This document shows, one piece after another, positions 37,159 through 46,196 of a stretch of DNA of 64,000 nt. The stretch is taken from the NCBI RefSeq assembly GCF_023701695.1, contig NZ_JAJOZC010000001.1:5145894-5209893 (forward strand), read 5' to 3'. Every line of letters begins with the position of its first letter. Positions within the stretch are counted from its first letter, which is position 1. The translations under genes and the position numbers were made by a program. The notes beneath the pieces were generated by a model. The model saw only the letters and a list, made by a program, of their open reading frames with translations. It did not search any database and was not told where the DNA came from. The stretch comes from Streptomyces sp. RKAG290. Its GTDB lineage: Bacteria; Actinomycetota; Actinomycetes; Streptomycetales; Streptomycetaceae.

Positions 37159-37193
37159 GGATCGCTCCTGTCGTGTCCGACCGGGCGGTTCTT

Positions 37194-37255
37194 ACTTGAC
37201 GGTCGGTAAGTGGCGTCCTATCTTTATCACCACATCTACTTACCGGGCGGTTAGT
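37194..37255. promoter_or_regulatory. Two TetR-type operators between repressor and exporter genes
   Basis: Two 18-base imperfect palindromes of the ACTTACCG-nn-CGGTAAGT type lie at 37194-37211 and 37238-37255, centre to centre 44 bases. Half-sites match 6/9 and 7/9. This is the common operator pattern of TetR/AcrR repressors and lies in the shared promoter region. Confidence 0.7.
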
Positions 37256-37300
37256 CAGTTTCTGGACGTCTCGCCGATCAGGTCGAAGGAGAGCGGAATC

Positions 37301-38858
37301 ATGACTCAGGATCTCACCACGAGCGGAGCGCCGGCAGAAGCTCCGCCGTCTCGTGCCAGGTACGCCGTGATGGCCGCTGTCGTGGTCGCGATGCTGCTCG
37401 CCGCGCTCGACAGCCTGATCCTCGGCACCGCCATGCCCACCATCGTCGGCGAACTGGGCGGCCTCGAGCATCTGTCCTGGGTGGCCTCCGCCTACATGCT
37501 TGCCACCGCCGTCTCGACGCCGGTATGGGGAAGCTCGGCGACATGTACGGCCGCAAGGGCGTCTTCATCGCCTCGATCGGCATCTTCCTGATCGGCTCGG
37601 TGGTGGCCGGCCTGGCCCAGTCCATGGGCCAGCTCATCGGCTTCCGGGTGCTCCAGGGGCTCGGTGGCGGCGGGTTGATGGTGGGCGCCCTGTCGATCAT
37701 CGGCGAGTTGGTCACCCCGCGCGAACGGGGCAAGTTCCAGGCCATGGCCTCCGCGGTGATGGGTGCGGCCATGGTGGGCGGCCCGCTGGCCGGCGGTTTC
37801 CTCACGGACCACTTCAGCTGGCGCGCATGCTTCTACCTGAACGTCCCGCTCGGACTCGCGGCACTCGTGACGACCGTGGTGGCGCTGCACGTACCGAAGA
37901 GGCACTCCGAGGCCCGCATCGACTTCCTGGGCGCCGCACTGCTGGCGGCGGTCATCACGTCGCTGGTGCTCATCACCACATGGGGCGGCACCCAGTACGA
38001 CTGGACCTCCCCCCTCATCATCGGTCTTGCCGTCGTGGCGGTGGCCGGATCCGCCGCGCTGATCCGGGTGGAGCGCAGGGTCGCCGCGCCGATGCTGCCG
38101 CTGGGGGTCTTCCGCAACGCGAACTTCTCCTGGGCCAACGCACTGGCCTTTCTCTTCGGCTTCGTGATGGTCGCCTCGATGACCTTCCTGCCGATCTACC
38201 AGCAGACCGTGCAGGGCGCTTCGGCGACCAGCGCCGGCGTACTCATGCTGCCGCTGCTGCTCTCGATGGTGGGTGTCAACACGTTCACCGGCCAGCTCAT
38301 CTCCAAGCAGGGCAACTTCAGGCTCTACGCGGTCATCGGCGGCGTCCTGCTGCTGACCGGCGTCCTGCTGCTTTCTTTCATGGACACCGGAACCAGCCGC
38401 CTGACCACCGGGGTGTACATGGCGGTGTTCGGAGCGGGGATCGGCTTCCTGATGCAGGTCACGCTCTCCGTCGCGATGGAGAGCGTCGAGATGAAGGACC
38501 TGGGGTGGCGTCGTCCACGATCACCCTCACCCGGACGATCGGCGGTTCCTTCGGAGTCTCCCTGGCCGGCATCCTCTTCTCCCGCGGCGTGACCGAGGGC
38601 ATGAGCGGCGGCGGCGGGGCCCCGGGCGGAAACACCGGCGGACATGCCCAGCTCAGTGCCAGCGGTCTGACGAAGCTGCCCGAGCCGGTCCGCCGCATGT
38701 ACGAGCAGGCCGTCAGCGACGGCGTTCACCAGGTGTTCCTGTACACCCTGGGGATCGCCGCCGCCGCCTTCCTGAGCGCCTGGTTCATCAAGCCCAGGCC
38801 GCAGCCGGCCGCCGTCGCCGCGTCGGCGGCGGACGACCAGAAGATCGCCGCCGGCTGA
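37301..38858 (+). CDS. MFS drug exporter, DHA2 (14-helix) type, frameshifted twice as sequenced
   Basis: Restored over two breaks (G runs 37527-37530 and 38502-38505, one G each), the protein is 519 residues. It has the antiporter motif GKLGDMYGRKGVF after helix 2 and the DHA2 layout with a hydrophilic C-terminal insert (GMSGGGGAPGGNTGG). It probably exports the polyketide product and confers self-resistance, as do LanJ and UrdJ-type pumps. The ATG follows AAGGAGAG. It is divergent from the TetR gene and 47 bases before the epimerase gene. Confidence 0.87.
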
Positions 38859-38905
38859 CCGCGATCCGCCCGAGGCGGACAGACCGAGAGAAGGAGGTGG
38901 CGAAG

Positions 38906-39481
38906 GTGCGGGTTACCGAGACGAAGGTGCCAGGGGCCTATGTCATCGAACCGGACCAGCTCCACGACGACCGGGGCCTGTTCTTCGAGTCCATGCGTAC
39001 GGACGTGATGGAGAACGTTCTGGGCCACACTTTCGAAGTCCACCAGATCAATTACTCGACCTCCCGTCGCAATACTCTGCGGGGAATTCACAGTGTCACC
39101 AATCCGCCGGGACAGGCAAAATACGTCTCGTGCGTGCGGGGTGCGCTGCGGGACTTCGTAGTCGATCTGCGTGTGGGCTCGCCGACCTTCGGCTGCTACG
39201 ACAGCAACCTGCTGGACGCCGAGTCGGGCCGAGCCGTCTACGTACCCGAAGGCGTGGGGCACGGGTTTCTCACCCTTGCCGAGGACAGCTGCATTTGTTA
39301 CGTCCTTTCCAGCACGTACGTCCCGGGGACACAAATTGACATCAACCCGCTGGACCCTGAACTCGCACTGCCCTGGGGGTTCACCGAACCCCCGCTGATC
39401 TCGGTCAAGGACCGGGCGGCGCCCAGCCTGTCGGACTGCCTGTCCGACGGCGTCCTGGAGCACTGGCCGCAACTCGCCTGA
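38906..39481 (+). CDS. dTDP-4-keto-hexose 3,5- (or 5-) epimerase
   Basis: The 191-residue cupin-fold enzyme belongs to the RmlC family and would convert a D-configured 4-keto sugar to the L series (UrdZ1/LanZ1 class), needed for L-rhodinose. It has NTLRGIHSVTNPPGQAKYV, FVVDLRVGSPTFG and VYVPEGVGHGF; the catalytic His in RGIH is kept. I chose the GTG at 38906, eight bases after GGAGG; a GTG at 38897 overlaps that ribosome-binding site. A hairpin follows the gene, so the upstream operon may end here. Confidence 0.9.
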   Translation: MRVTETKVPGAYVIEPDQLHDDRGLFFESMRTDVMENVLGHTFEVHQINYSTSRRNTLRGIHSVTNPPGQAKYVSCVRGALRDFVVDLRVGSPTFGCYDSNLLDAESGRAVYVPEGVGHGFLTLAEDSCICYVLSSTYVPGTQIDINPLDPELALPWGFTEPPLISVKDRAAPSLSDCLSDGVLEHWPQLA

Positions 39482-39499
39482 GGCTGCCGAGCCCTGCTC

Positions 39500-39543
39500 A
39501 GCCCCGTCCCGCCTGGCCGTCAAGGCCTCGGTGGGGCGGGGCT
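39500..39543 (+). terminator. Hairpin after the epimerase gene
   Basis: AGCCCCGTCCC (39500-39510) pairs with the arm 39533-39543 with one G-T wobble, enclosing a GGCC...GGCC inner stem. It lies 19 bases after the epimerase stop codon. Confidence 0.55.
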
Positions 39544-39784
39544 TCGCGCTTTCCGGGCACGGGGTGGTTCGCGTTCCGGGCGCGGACGCATGCGGCGCGG
39601 ACGGGCGTGACCTGCACCACACTTTTCGTTTTCCTTACCCGATTCTTTCATGGCTATTTCAAATTAACGGCGACCTGGCAGGCCTCTTACCGTCCACGAA
39701 TAGGGCTGCTTGACCGGCCCAGCCGCCGCGAACAAAATGAATTAAGCCTCACCCGCCGGAACTCTTCCTTACCGAAGGAAACCG
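39544..39784 (+). promoter_or_regulatory. AT-richer intergenic region, likely internal promoter of the second sugar operon
   Basis: The gap between the epimerase hairpin and the next glycosyltransferase contains an AT-rich stretch (about 39610-39760) that is unusual within this cluster. No single promoter stands out. GAAGGAAA directly precedes the ATG at 39785. A separate transcript starting here is inferred. Confidence 0.4.
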
Positions 39785-40968
39785 ATGCGCGTTCTCTTTG
39801 TCGTCACTCCGATACCTGGTCATCTCTCTCCCCTGACTCCGCTGGCCTGGGCGCTTCGCGGTGCGGGCCACGAGGTTCTGGTGGCCGGCCAGCCGGATGT
39901 GATGGCCACCGCCGCCGAGGCGGGGCTTACCGCGGTGAGCGTCGGCGATTCCTTCGGGATGGAGGCGCTGCTGCACGATCTTCTTCCCATCGGCCTACGG
40001 CCCATCCAGTGCTGGGTGGACCCCTCGGACGAGGAGCAGTCGGCCGACTTCGCCCGCGCCTGGGCGGCCCACAACGAACTGGTGCTGCCGGGCTATCTTG
40101 ACGTCGCCCGCGCCTTCGATCCGCACCTGATCGTCTCCGACGTCCTGGAGTACAGCTCGCTGATCACGGGCCTCACGCTGGATGTCCCCGTGGTGCAGCA
40201 CCGCTGGGGCGTCGACCCGCTTTCCGGGCCCACCAGGGTTCAGGCCCGGCTGCACCACCGTGAGCTCACCGAACGGCTGGGGCTGCCCGGGCTGCCGGAT
40301 CCGGTCATGCTGCTGGACCCGTGTCCGCCGTCCCTGCAAGTCGCGCGGGCCGAACCGGGAGCGCCGATCCGACACGCGCACGCCCACGGCAACGCTCCCG
40401 TGCCGGCCTGGGTACAGGCCGACCGGGCGGCCCGCGCCACCCGCACGGCCGAGGAGCGCCGGCGGGTGGTCGTCTCACTGGGGCGCAGCACTCTGGCACT
40501 CAACGGCGGCTATCTGCTGCGCGGAATCATCAGGGCGTTCGAAGAGCTGCCCGAGGCCGAAGCGCTCGTGACAGTCGGCAGCGCGTTCCGGGAGGAGATC
40601 GGCTCCGTCCCGGACAACGTCCGGCTGATCGATCCCACCCCCTGCACATGCTGCTCGGCGCCAGTGACGCGGTCCTCCACCACGGCGGCGCGGGTACGAC
40701 CATGTCCGCCACCTGGTGCGGACTGCCTCAACTCGTCCTTCCCCAGCTGGCCGACCAGTTCGCGCACGCCACTCAGGTGGCCGCCACCGGCGCCGGCCTC
40801 GCGCTTCACACGGCGCCGGAGCAGGACGACCCCGAACGAATCACCCTGGCTCTCGCCGAACTGCTGGCGGATCCCGGTTACGCCAAAGCGGCCGGAGAGC
40901 TGCGGCGCGAGATGGAAATGATGCCCGCACCCTCACAGGTCGTCAGTGACCTGGAGCGCCTGGTGTGA
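39785..40968 (+). CDS. GT1-family antibiotic glycosyltransferase, frameshifted as sequenced
   Basis: Restored by one C at the run 40638-40642, the enzyme is 394 residues. It begins MRVLFVVTPIPGHLSPLTPL and has the donor-site stretch DAVLHHGGAGTTMSATWCGLPQL. It shares WGVDPLSGP and LDPCPPSLQ with the glycosyltransferase at 32994, suggesting gene duplication within the pathway. It opens the second sugar operon, upstream of the thymidylyltransferase gene. Sugar and acceptor are not predictable. Confidence 0.87.
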
Positions 40969-41045
40969 GGTCACCGGTGCCCACCGGCTCACCGATACGG
41001 CTCCGTGCCCGGACGCAATCCACCCACGCGATGAGAGGTTCCTCG

Positions 41046-42080
41046 ATGAAGGCTCTGGTGCTATCAGGCGGGTCCGGCACCCGACTGCGCCCGTTCACCC
41101 ACTCCATGCCCAAACAGCTGATCCCGATAGCCAACAGGCCCATCCTCCAGCATGTGCTGGAGAACATCGCCGACCTCGGCGTCACCGAGGTGGGCATCAT
41201 CGTCGGTGACTGGGAACAGCAGATCACCGAGACGCTCGGCGACGGTTCGGCGCTCGGAGTTCACCTCACCTATATCCCGCAGGACTCCCCGCGGGGTCTC
41301 GCCCACGCGGTGGTGATCGCTCGGGACTTCCTCGGCGACGACGACTTCGTGATGTATCTCGGCGACAACGTGCTCCCCGGCGGAGTGGCCCAGATCGCCG
41401 AAGAGTTCGGCAAAGCCCGTCCCGCCGCCCAGGTCGTCGTGCACAAGGTGACCGACCCGCGCTCCTTCGGTGTCGTCGAACTCGGCCCGGCCGGCCAGGT
41501 GGTGCGGCTGGTGGAGAAGCCCGCAGAACCGCGCAGCGACCTGGCCCTGATCGGGGTGTACTTCTTCACCTCCGCCATTCACGAGGCCGTGAACGCCATC
41601 GAGCCCAGCGCCCGGGGCGAGTTGGAGATCACCGACGCCATCCAGTGGCTCGTGACCCACGGCGACGAGGTCCGGGCCGGCGAGTACGACGGCTACTGGA
41701 AGGACGCCGGGTGCGTCGAGGACGTTCTCGACTGCAATCGCCAACTGCTCGACGGCATGAGGGGATCGATCGCCGGTGAGGTGGACGGGACGAGCGTGCT
41801 CAGCGGCCAGGTCGTCGTCGAACCGGGGGCGCGCGTCGTCAGGTCCTGGATCGAGGGTCCGGTGGTCATCGCCGCGGGCACCGTGGTGGAGGACGCCCAT
41901 CTCGGTCCGTACACCTCGATCGGCCGGGACTGCCTGCTCCGCGACACACACATCGATGACTCCATCGTCTTCAACGGCGCGACGGTCTCCTCCATCGGCC
42001 GCCTGAAGGGCTCGATGATCGGCCGGGCCGCACTCGTCGTCAGTACCGGCGACCACAGCCGTGCGGCGGCGAAGGTATGA
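41046..42080 (+). CDS. Glucose-1-phosphate thymidylyltransferase (long, StrD-like form)
   Basis: The 344-residue enzyme makes dTDP-glucose from glucose 1-phosphate and dTTP, the first step of the deoxysugar pathway (UrdG/LanG class). The nucleotide-binding signature LSGGSGTRLRPFTHSMPKQL is at the N-terminus. The C-terminal third forms left-handed beta-helix repeats, which marks the long actinobacterial form. The ATG at 41046 follows GAGAGG. Its stop overlaps the start of the 4,6-dehydratase gene (ATGA), so the two first steps are coupled. Confidence 0.94.
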   Translation: MKALVLSGGSGTRLRPFTHSMPKQLIPIANRPILQHVLENIADLGVTEVGIIVGDWEQQITETLGDGSALGVHLTYIPQDSPRGLAHAVVIARDFLGDDDFVMYLGDNVLPGGVAQIAEEFGKARPAAQVVVHKVTDPRSFGVVELGPAGQVVRLVEKPAEPRSDLALIGVYFFTSAIHEAVNAIEPSARGELEITDAIQWLVTHGDEVRAGEYDGYWKDAGCVEDVLDCNRQLLDGMRGSIAGEVDGTSVLSGQVVVEPGARVVRSWIEGPVVIAAGTVVEDAHLGPYTSIGRDCLLRDTHIDDSIVFNGATVSSIGRLKGSMIGRAALVVSTGDHSRAAAKV

Positions 42081-43057
42081 GACTCCTGGTCACCGGCGCC
42101 GCCGGGTTCATCGGCTCCCACTACGTCCGCACCATGCTGGACGGCGGGTTCCCCGGGTACGAGAACGCCCGGATCACGGTCCTGGACAAGCTCACCTACG
42201 CGGGGAACCGCAACAACCTGCCGGCCGGTCATCCGCGTCTGACCTTCGTCCAGGGGGACATCCGCGATCTGCCCCTGCTCATGGACGTGCTGCCCGGTCA
42301 CGACGCCGTCGTCCACTTCGCCGCCGAGTCACACGTGGACCGGTCCATCGAGGCCGCGGCCGACTTCGTCTCCACCAACGTCGGCGGTACCCAGAACCTC
42401 CTGGAGGCCTGCCTGCGCACCGGCATCGGCCGGATCGTGCACGTCTCGACCGACGAGGTGTACGGGTCCATCGCTGAGGGCCACTGGACCGAGGACTGGC
42501 CGCTGGCGCCCAACACCCCCTACGCCGCTTCGAAGGCCGGTTCGGACCTGGTGGCCCGGTCGTACTGGAAGACCCACGGCCTGAATCTGTCGATCACCCG
42601 GTGCTCCAACAACTACGGCCCCTATCAACACCCCGAGAAACTCATCCCGCTCTTCATCACCAACCTCCTGGAGGGGGAGCAGGTCCCGCTCTACGGCGAG
42701 GGCCTCAATATCCGGGAGTGGCTGCACGTCGACGACCACTGTCACGGAATCCAGCTCGTCCTGGAGAAAGGGCGGGCCGGAGAGGTCTACAACATCGGTG
42801 GCGGCAACGAACGCACCAATGTCGAGATCACCCGGACCCTGCTGGACCTGCTGGGCGGCGACGAGTCGATGATCCGGCACGTCGCCGACCGCAAGGGCCA
42901 CGACCTGCGCTACTCCATCGACGAGTCGAAGATCCGTACCGAGCTCGGGTACGCGCCGCGGACGACATTCGAGGCAGGGCTCACCGCGACGGTCGCCTGG
43001 TACCGGGACAACCCGGGTTGGTGGAAAGCCGTCAAGCACGACGACCGGCAGGCATGA
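42077..43057 (+). CDS. dTDP-glucose 4,6-dehydratase
   Basis: The 326-residue extended SDR converts dTDP-glucose to dTDP-4-keto-6-deoxyglucose, the branch point for all sugars here (UrdH/LanH, RmlB class). It has the NAD loop TGAAGFIGSHYV, the catalytic block STDEVYGSI, and YAASKAGSD with the Tyr and Lys. CSNNYGPYQHPEKLIPLFI is strongly conserved. It is coupled to the thymidylyltransferase by a four-base overlap and is 12 bases before the next gene. Confidence 0.95.
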   Translation: MRLLVTGAAGFIGSHYVRTMLDGGFPGYENARITVLDKLTYAGNRNNLPAGHPRLTFVQGDIRDLPLLMDVLPGHDAVVHFAAESHVDRSIEAAADFVSTNVGGTQNLLEACLRTGIGRIVHVSTDEVYGSIAEGHWTEDWPLAPNTPYAASKAGSDLVARSYWKTHGLNLSITRCSNNYGPYQHPEKLIPLFITNLLEGEQVPLYGEGLNIREWLHVDDHCHGIQLVLEKGRAGEVYNIGGGNERTNVEITRTLLDLLGGDESMIRHVADRKGHDLRYSIDESKIRTELGYAPRTTFEAGLTATVAWYRDNPGWWKAVKHDDRQA

Positions 43058-43069
43058 GGGCGGCTGACC

Positions 43070-44082
43070 GTGACACAGTCAGAACATCGCGCGGCACCTG
43101 AGCCGCCCCCCGTCACACCGCCGTGCATCGTCGTTCTCGGCGGCACCGGCTTCCTGGGCCGGCACGTGCGTACGGCATTCCGCTCCGCCGGTGCCGAGGT
43201 GGTCAGCGTGTCCCGGCCCGGCCTCGCGGGGCCGGGCCGGGACGACCTGACCGGCGACCGGCAGGTCGCCCTGGACCTGCTGGCCGTCCGGCCCGATGAA
43301 CTGGCCGAGACCCTCGCCGCCCTCGATCCGGACACGGTCGTCAACGCGTCGGGGCGGTCTGGAACGTCCCCGAGCGGGACATGCGACTGGCCAACACCGA
43401 GTTGGTCGCCACCTTGGTGGACGCCGTGCGGAAGCTGCCGCGCCGCCCCAGGCTGATCCAGCTGGGCACCATCCACGAGTACGGGGCGGGAGCCGCCGGG
43501 GCCATCGACGAGGAGATGACCCCGGTGCCCGTGAACTTCTACGGCGAGTCGAAGCTGCGCGCCACGCGGCTCGTGCTCGACGCGGCCCGGGCGTCCGAAC
43601 TGGACGGCGTGGTCCTGCGGGTGGCCAACGTCATCGGCCCCGGTGCACCGGCGGGCAGTCTGCTGGGCGGCATCGCGGCGCGGCTGCGCGAGACGCCTCC
43701 CGGCCCGGACACCCCCGAAACGGAACTGGCCGTCGCTCCCCTGGAGGCACTGCGCGACTTCGTGGATCTGAGCGACCTGGCCGATGCCGTGCTCGCCGCG
43801 GCGGGCACGGCGCCGGCCGACGTCACGGGCCACGTCATCAACGTCGGCAGCGGACGAGTCGTCCATGTCAGGCAGGTCGTCAGGCGGCTGATCGAACTCA
43901 GCGGCCTCCCGGTCCGGCTCGTCGAGGAAGGTGCGGGCGCCGCCTCCCGCACGAAAGTGAATTCCCTGGAGCTCGACATCACCAAGGCCCGGCGACTGCT
44001 GCGCTGGGCGCCACGCCGTGACCTCGACGAGTCGCTCTCGGGCTTGCTGGCAGCCGCAGGACCACTCAGAGGAAGAAGGTGA
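43070..44082 (+). CDS. NDP-hexose 4-ketoreductase (UrdR/LanR-like), frameshifted as sequenced
   Basis: This SDR-type reductase has the loop VVLGGTGFLGRHV after a short Pro-rich leader and the active site QLGTIHEYGAG with YGESK. The frame breaks at the G run 43351-43354; adding one G restores NASGAVWNVPERDMRLANTE and a 337-residue protein. In the urdamycin and landomycin pathways this class reduces the 4-keto group to give D-olivose. It lies between the 4,6-dehydratase and the 3-dehydratase genes. Confidence 0.85.
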
Positions 44083-44084
44083 AC

Positions 44085-45398
44085 GTGGAGATGGGCGACC
44101 TCAAGGCGTTTGTGCTGGACCAAGTACGCACCTATCACCAGGAGACCGAGGCTCACCGCCCGTTCGAGCCGGGTGTCACGGAGATCTGGCCGTCGGGCGC
44201 CGTCCTGGAGGCCGAGGACCGGGTCGCCCTGGTGGAAGCCGCCCTGGACATGCGCATCGCCGCCGGGCGGTCCTCGCGGAAGTTCGAGAGCGCGTTCGCG
44301 CGGAAGATGAAGCGGCGTAAGGCTCATCTGACGAACTCGGGTTCCTCGGCGAACCTCCTGGCCGTATCGGCGCTCACGTCGCACCTTCTCGAGGGCCGGC
44401 GGCTGCGGCCCGGGGACGAAGTCATCACCGTGGCGGCCGGCTTCCCGACGACGGTCAACCCGATCCTGCAGAACGGGCTGATCCCGGTCTTCGTCGACGT
44501 CGACCTGCGTACCTACAACACGACGGCGGACCGGGTGGCGGCAGCCATCGGCCCGAAGACCCGGGCCATCATCATCGCGCACGCGCTCGGCAACCCCTTC
44601 GAGGTCACCGAGATCGCCCAACTCGCCGAAGAGAACGATCTGTTCTTCATCGAGGACAACTGTGACGCCGTCGGTTCCACCTACGACGGCAAACTCACCG
44701 GCACCTTCGGTGATCTGGCCACGGTCAGCTTCTATCCCGCCCATCACCTCACCATGGGTGAGGGGGGCTGCGTCCTGACGGCCAACCTCGCGCTTGCGCG
44801 GATCGTGGAATCCCTGCGTGACTGGGGACGCGACTGCTGGTGCGAGCCGGGCGAGAACGACAAGTGCCTCAAGCGCTTCACGTACCAGATGGGCACCCTG
44901 CCCATGGGCTACGACCACAAGTACATTTTCTCGCACGTCGGTTACAACCTGAAGGCGACCGACATCCAGGCCGCTCTCGGCCTGACCCAGCTCGACAAGC
45001 TGGACACCTTCGTCGAGGCCAGGCGGCGCAACTGGCGGCGTCTGCGCGAAGGGCTCGACGGCGTCCCAGGGCTGCTGCTGCCGGAGGCGACGCCTCGCTC
45101 GGACCCGAGCTGGTTCGGCTTCGCGATCACTGTGGCCCCCGAAGCCCCCTTCAGCCGGGCCGCGTTCGTCGAGTTCCTGGAGAGCCGGAAGATCGGCACC
45201 CGTCGTCTCTTCGCCGGCAACCTCACCCGGCATCCGGCCTACACCGACCAGCCGCACCGAATCGTCGGCGACCTCACCAACAGCGACATCATCACCGACC
45301 AGACGTTCTGGATCGGCGTCTACCCGGCGCTGACCGACGAAATGCTCGATTACGTCGTCTCCTCGGTCAAGGAGTTCGTCACCGCCGCCTCCTTCTGA
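44085..45398 (+). CDS. PLP- and [2Fe-2S]-dependent NDP-hexose 3-dehydratase
   Basis: This enzyme of about 437 residues removes the C-3 hydroxyl of 4-keto-hexoses (UrdQ/LanQ, SpnQ, E1 class). It has the aspartate aminotransferase fold, but the PLP lysine is replaced by His in YPAHHLTMGEGG, the mark of this dehydratase group. Cysteines in EDNCDAVG and DCWCEPGENDKC are spaced C-x57-C-x-C-x7-C, the pattern of the E1 iron-sulfur cluster. Possible starts are GTG 44079 (overlapping the upstream stop), GTG 44085 or ATG 44091; I prefer 44085 for its spacing from GAAGG. Its product leads to 2,3,6-trideoxy sugars such as rhodinose. Confidence 0.93.
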   Translation: MEMGDLKAFVLDQVRTYHQETEAHRPFEPGVTEIWPSGAVLEAEDRVALVEAALDMRIAAGRSSRKFESAFARKMKRRKAHLTNSGSSANLLAVSALTSHLLEGRRLRPGDEVITVAAGFPTTVNPILQNGLIPVFVDVDLRTYNTTADRVAAAIGPKTRAIIIAHALGNPFEVTEIAQLAEENDLFFIEDNCDAVGSTYDGKLTGTFGDLATVSFYPAHHLTMGEGGCVLTANLALARIVESLRDWGRDCWCEPGENDKCLKRFTYQMGTLPMGYDHKYIFSHVGYNLKATDIQAALGLTQLDKLDTFVEARRRNWRRLREGLDGVPGLLLPEATPRSDPSWFGFAITVAPEAPFSRAAFVEFLESRKIGTRRLFAGNLTRHPAYTDQPHRIVGDLTNSDIITDQTFWIGVYPALTDEMLDYVVSSVKEFVTAASF

Positions 45399-45430
45399 GT
45401 CGCTCGGCCCTCTTGGATTGGGTATTTCGC

Positions 45431-46177
45431 ATGGAAATCATCGGAAATGGATTTATCGCACGGAGCCTTCGGCCCATCGCTGAAAAACACCCTGACACGG
45501 TGGTCCTGGCCGCCGGAGTGTCCTGGGCGAGCGGCGTCGCGGCTGCGGACTTCGAGCGGGAGGCCGAGCTGTTGGACAAGGTGGCCAAGGAATGCGTGGC
45601 CACCGGTCGCCGGCTGCTGTTCTTCTCCACGGCCGCCACCGGGATGTACGGCGCGGTCGACGGCCCGGGACGGGAGGACACGCCCATCACGCCCTGCACC
45701 CCCTACGGTGCGCACAAGTTCGCCCTGGAAGAGCAACTACACGACTCCGGAGCCGAGTTCGTGGTGCTGAGGCTGGGGCACCTGGTCGGCCCCGAGCAGC
45801 CGCCGCACCAGCTCCTGCCGGCCCTGGTCCGACAGATCCGTGAGGGCGCGGTACGGCTGCACCGCGGCGCGGCAAGGGATCTGATAGCGGTCGCGGACGT
45901 CGTCACGATCACCGACCGGCTGCTGGAACTCGATCTGCGCAGCGAGACCGTCAATGTGGCCTCGGGCGAGGCGGTGCCCGTGGAGCAGATCGTCGACCGG
46001 CTCGAACTCCGTCTGGGGGTCACGGCGCTCCGCGAATACCGGGATTCCGGCACCCACCACGTCATTTCGATCGAGAAGCTGCGGTCCCTGGTCCCCGAAG
46101 TGGCGCGGCTGGGGTTCTCCCCGGAATACCACCGAGGAGTCATCGACGCCTTTGTCGGATCGTCCGTCGCCGCTTGA
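45431..46177 (+). CDS. NDP-hexose 4-ketoreductase (UrdZ3/LanZ3-like)
   Basis: The 248-residue extended-SDR protein starts MEIIGNGFIARSLRPIAE, a shortened dinucleotide loop, and has FFSTAATGMYG and the catalytic YGAHKFALE. Proteins of this type perform the last 4-ketoreduction toward L-rhodinose in urdamycin and landomycin pathways. It lies after the 3-dehydratase and before a glycosyltransferase, consistent with a late trideoxysugar step. The 32-base gap before it is AT-rich and could hold a weak promoter. Confidence 0.85.
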   Translation: MEIIGNGFIARSLRPIAEKHPDTVVLAAGVSWASGVAAADFEREAELLDKVAKECVATGRRLLFFSTAATGMYGAVDGPGREDTPITPCTPYGAHKFALEEQLHDSGAEFVVLRLGHLVGPEQPPHQLLPALVRQIREGAVRLHRGAARDLIAVADVVTITDRLLELDLRSETVNVASGEAVPVEQIVDRLELRLGVTALREYRDSGTHHVISIEKLRSLVPEVARLGFSPEYHRGVIDAFVGSSVAA

Positions 46178-46196
46178 GAACGTAGGAATTCACACC

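Noticed and set aside
39330..39343. AATTGACATCAA inside the epimerase gene, similar to the repeat before the pathway genes.
   Set aside because: It lies within coding sequence, is a single copy and does not share the TTC end of the 11-mer; probably chance.
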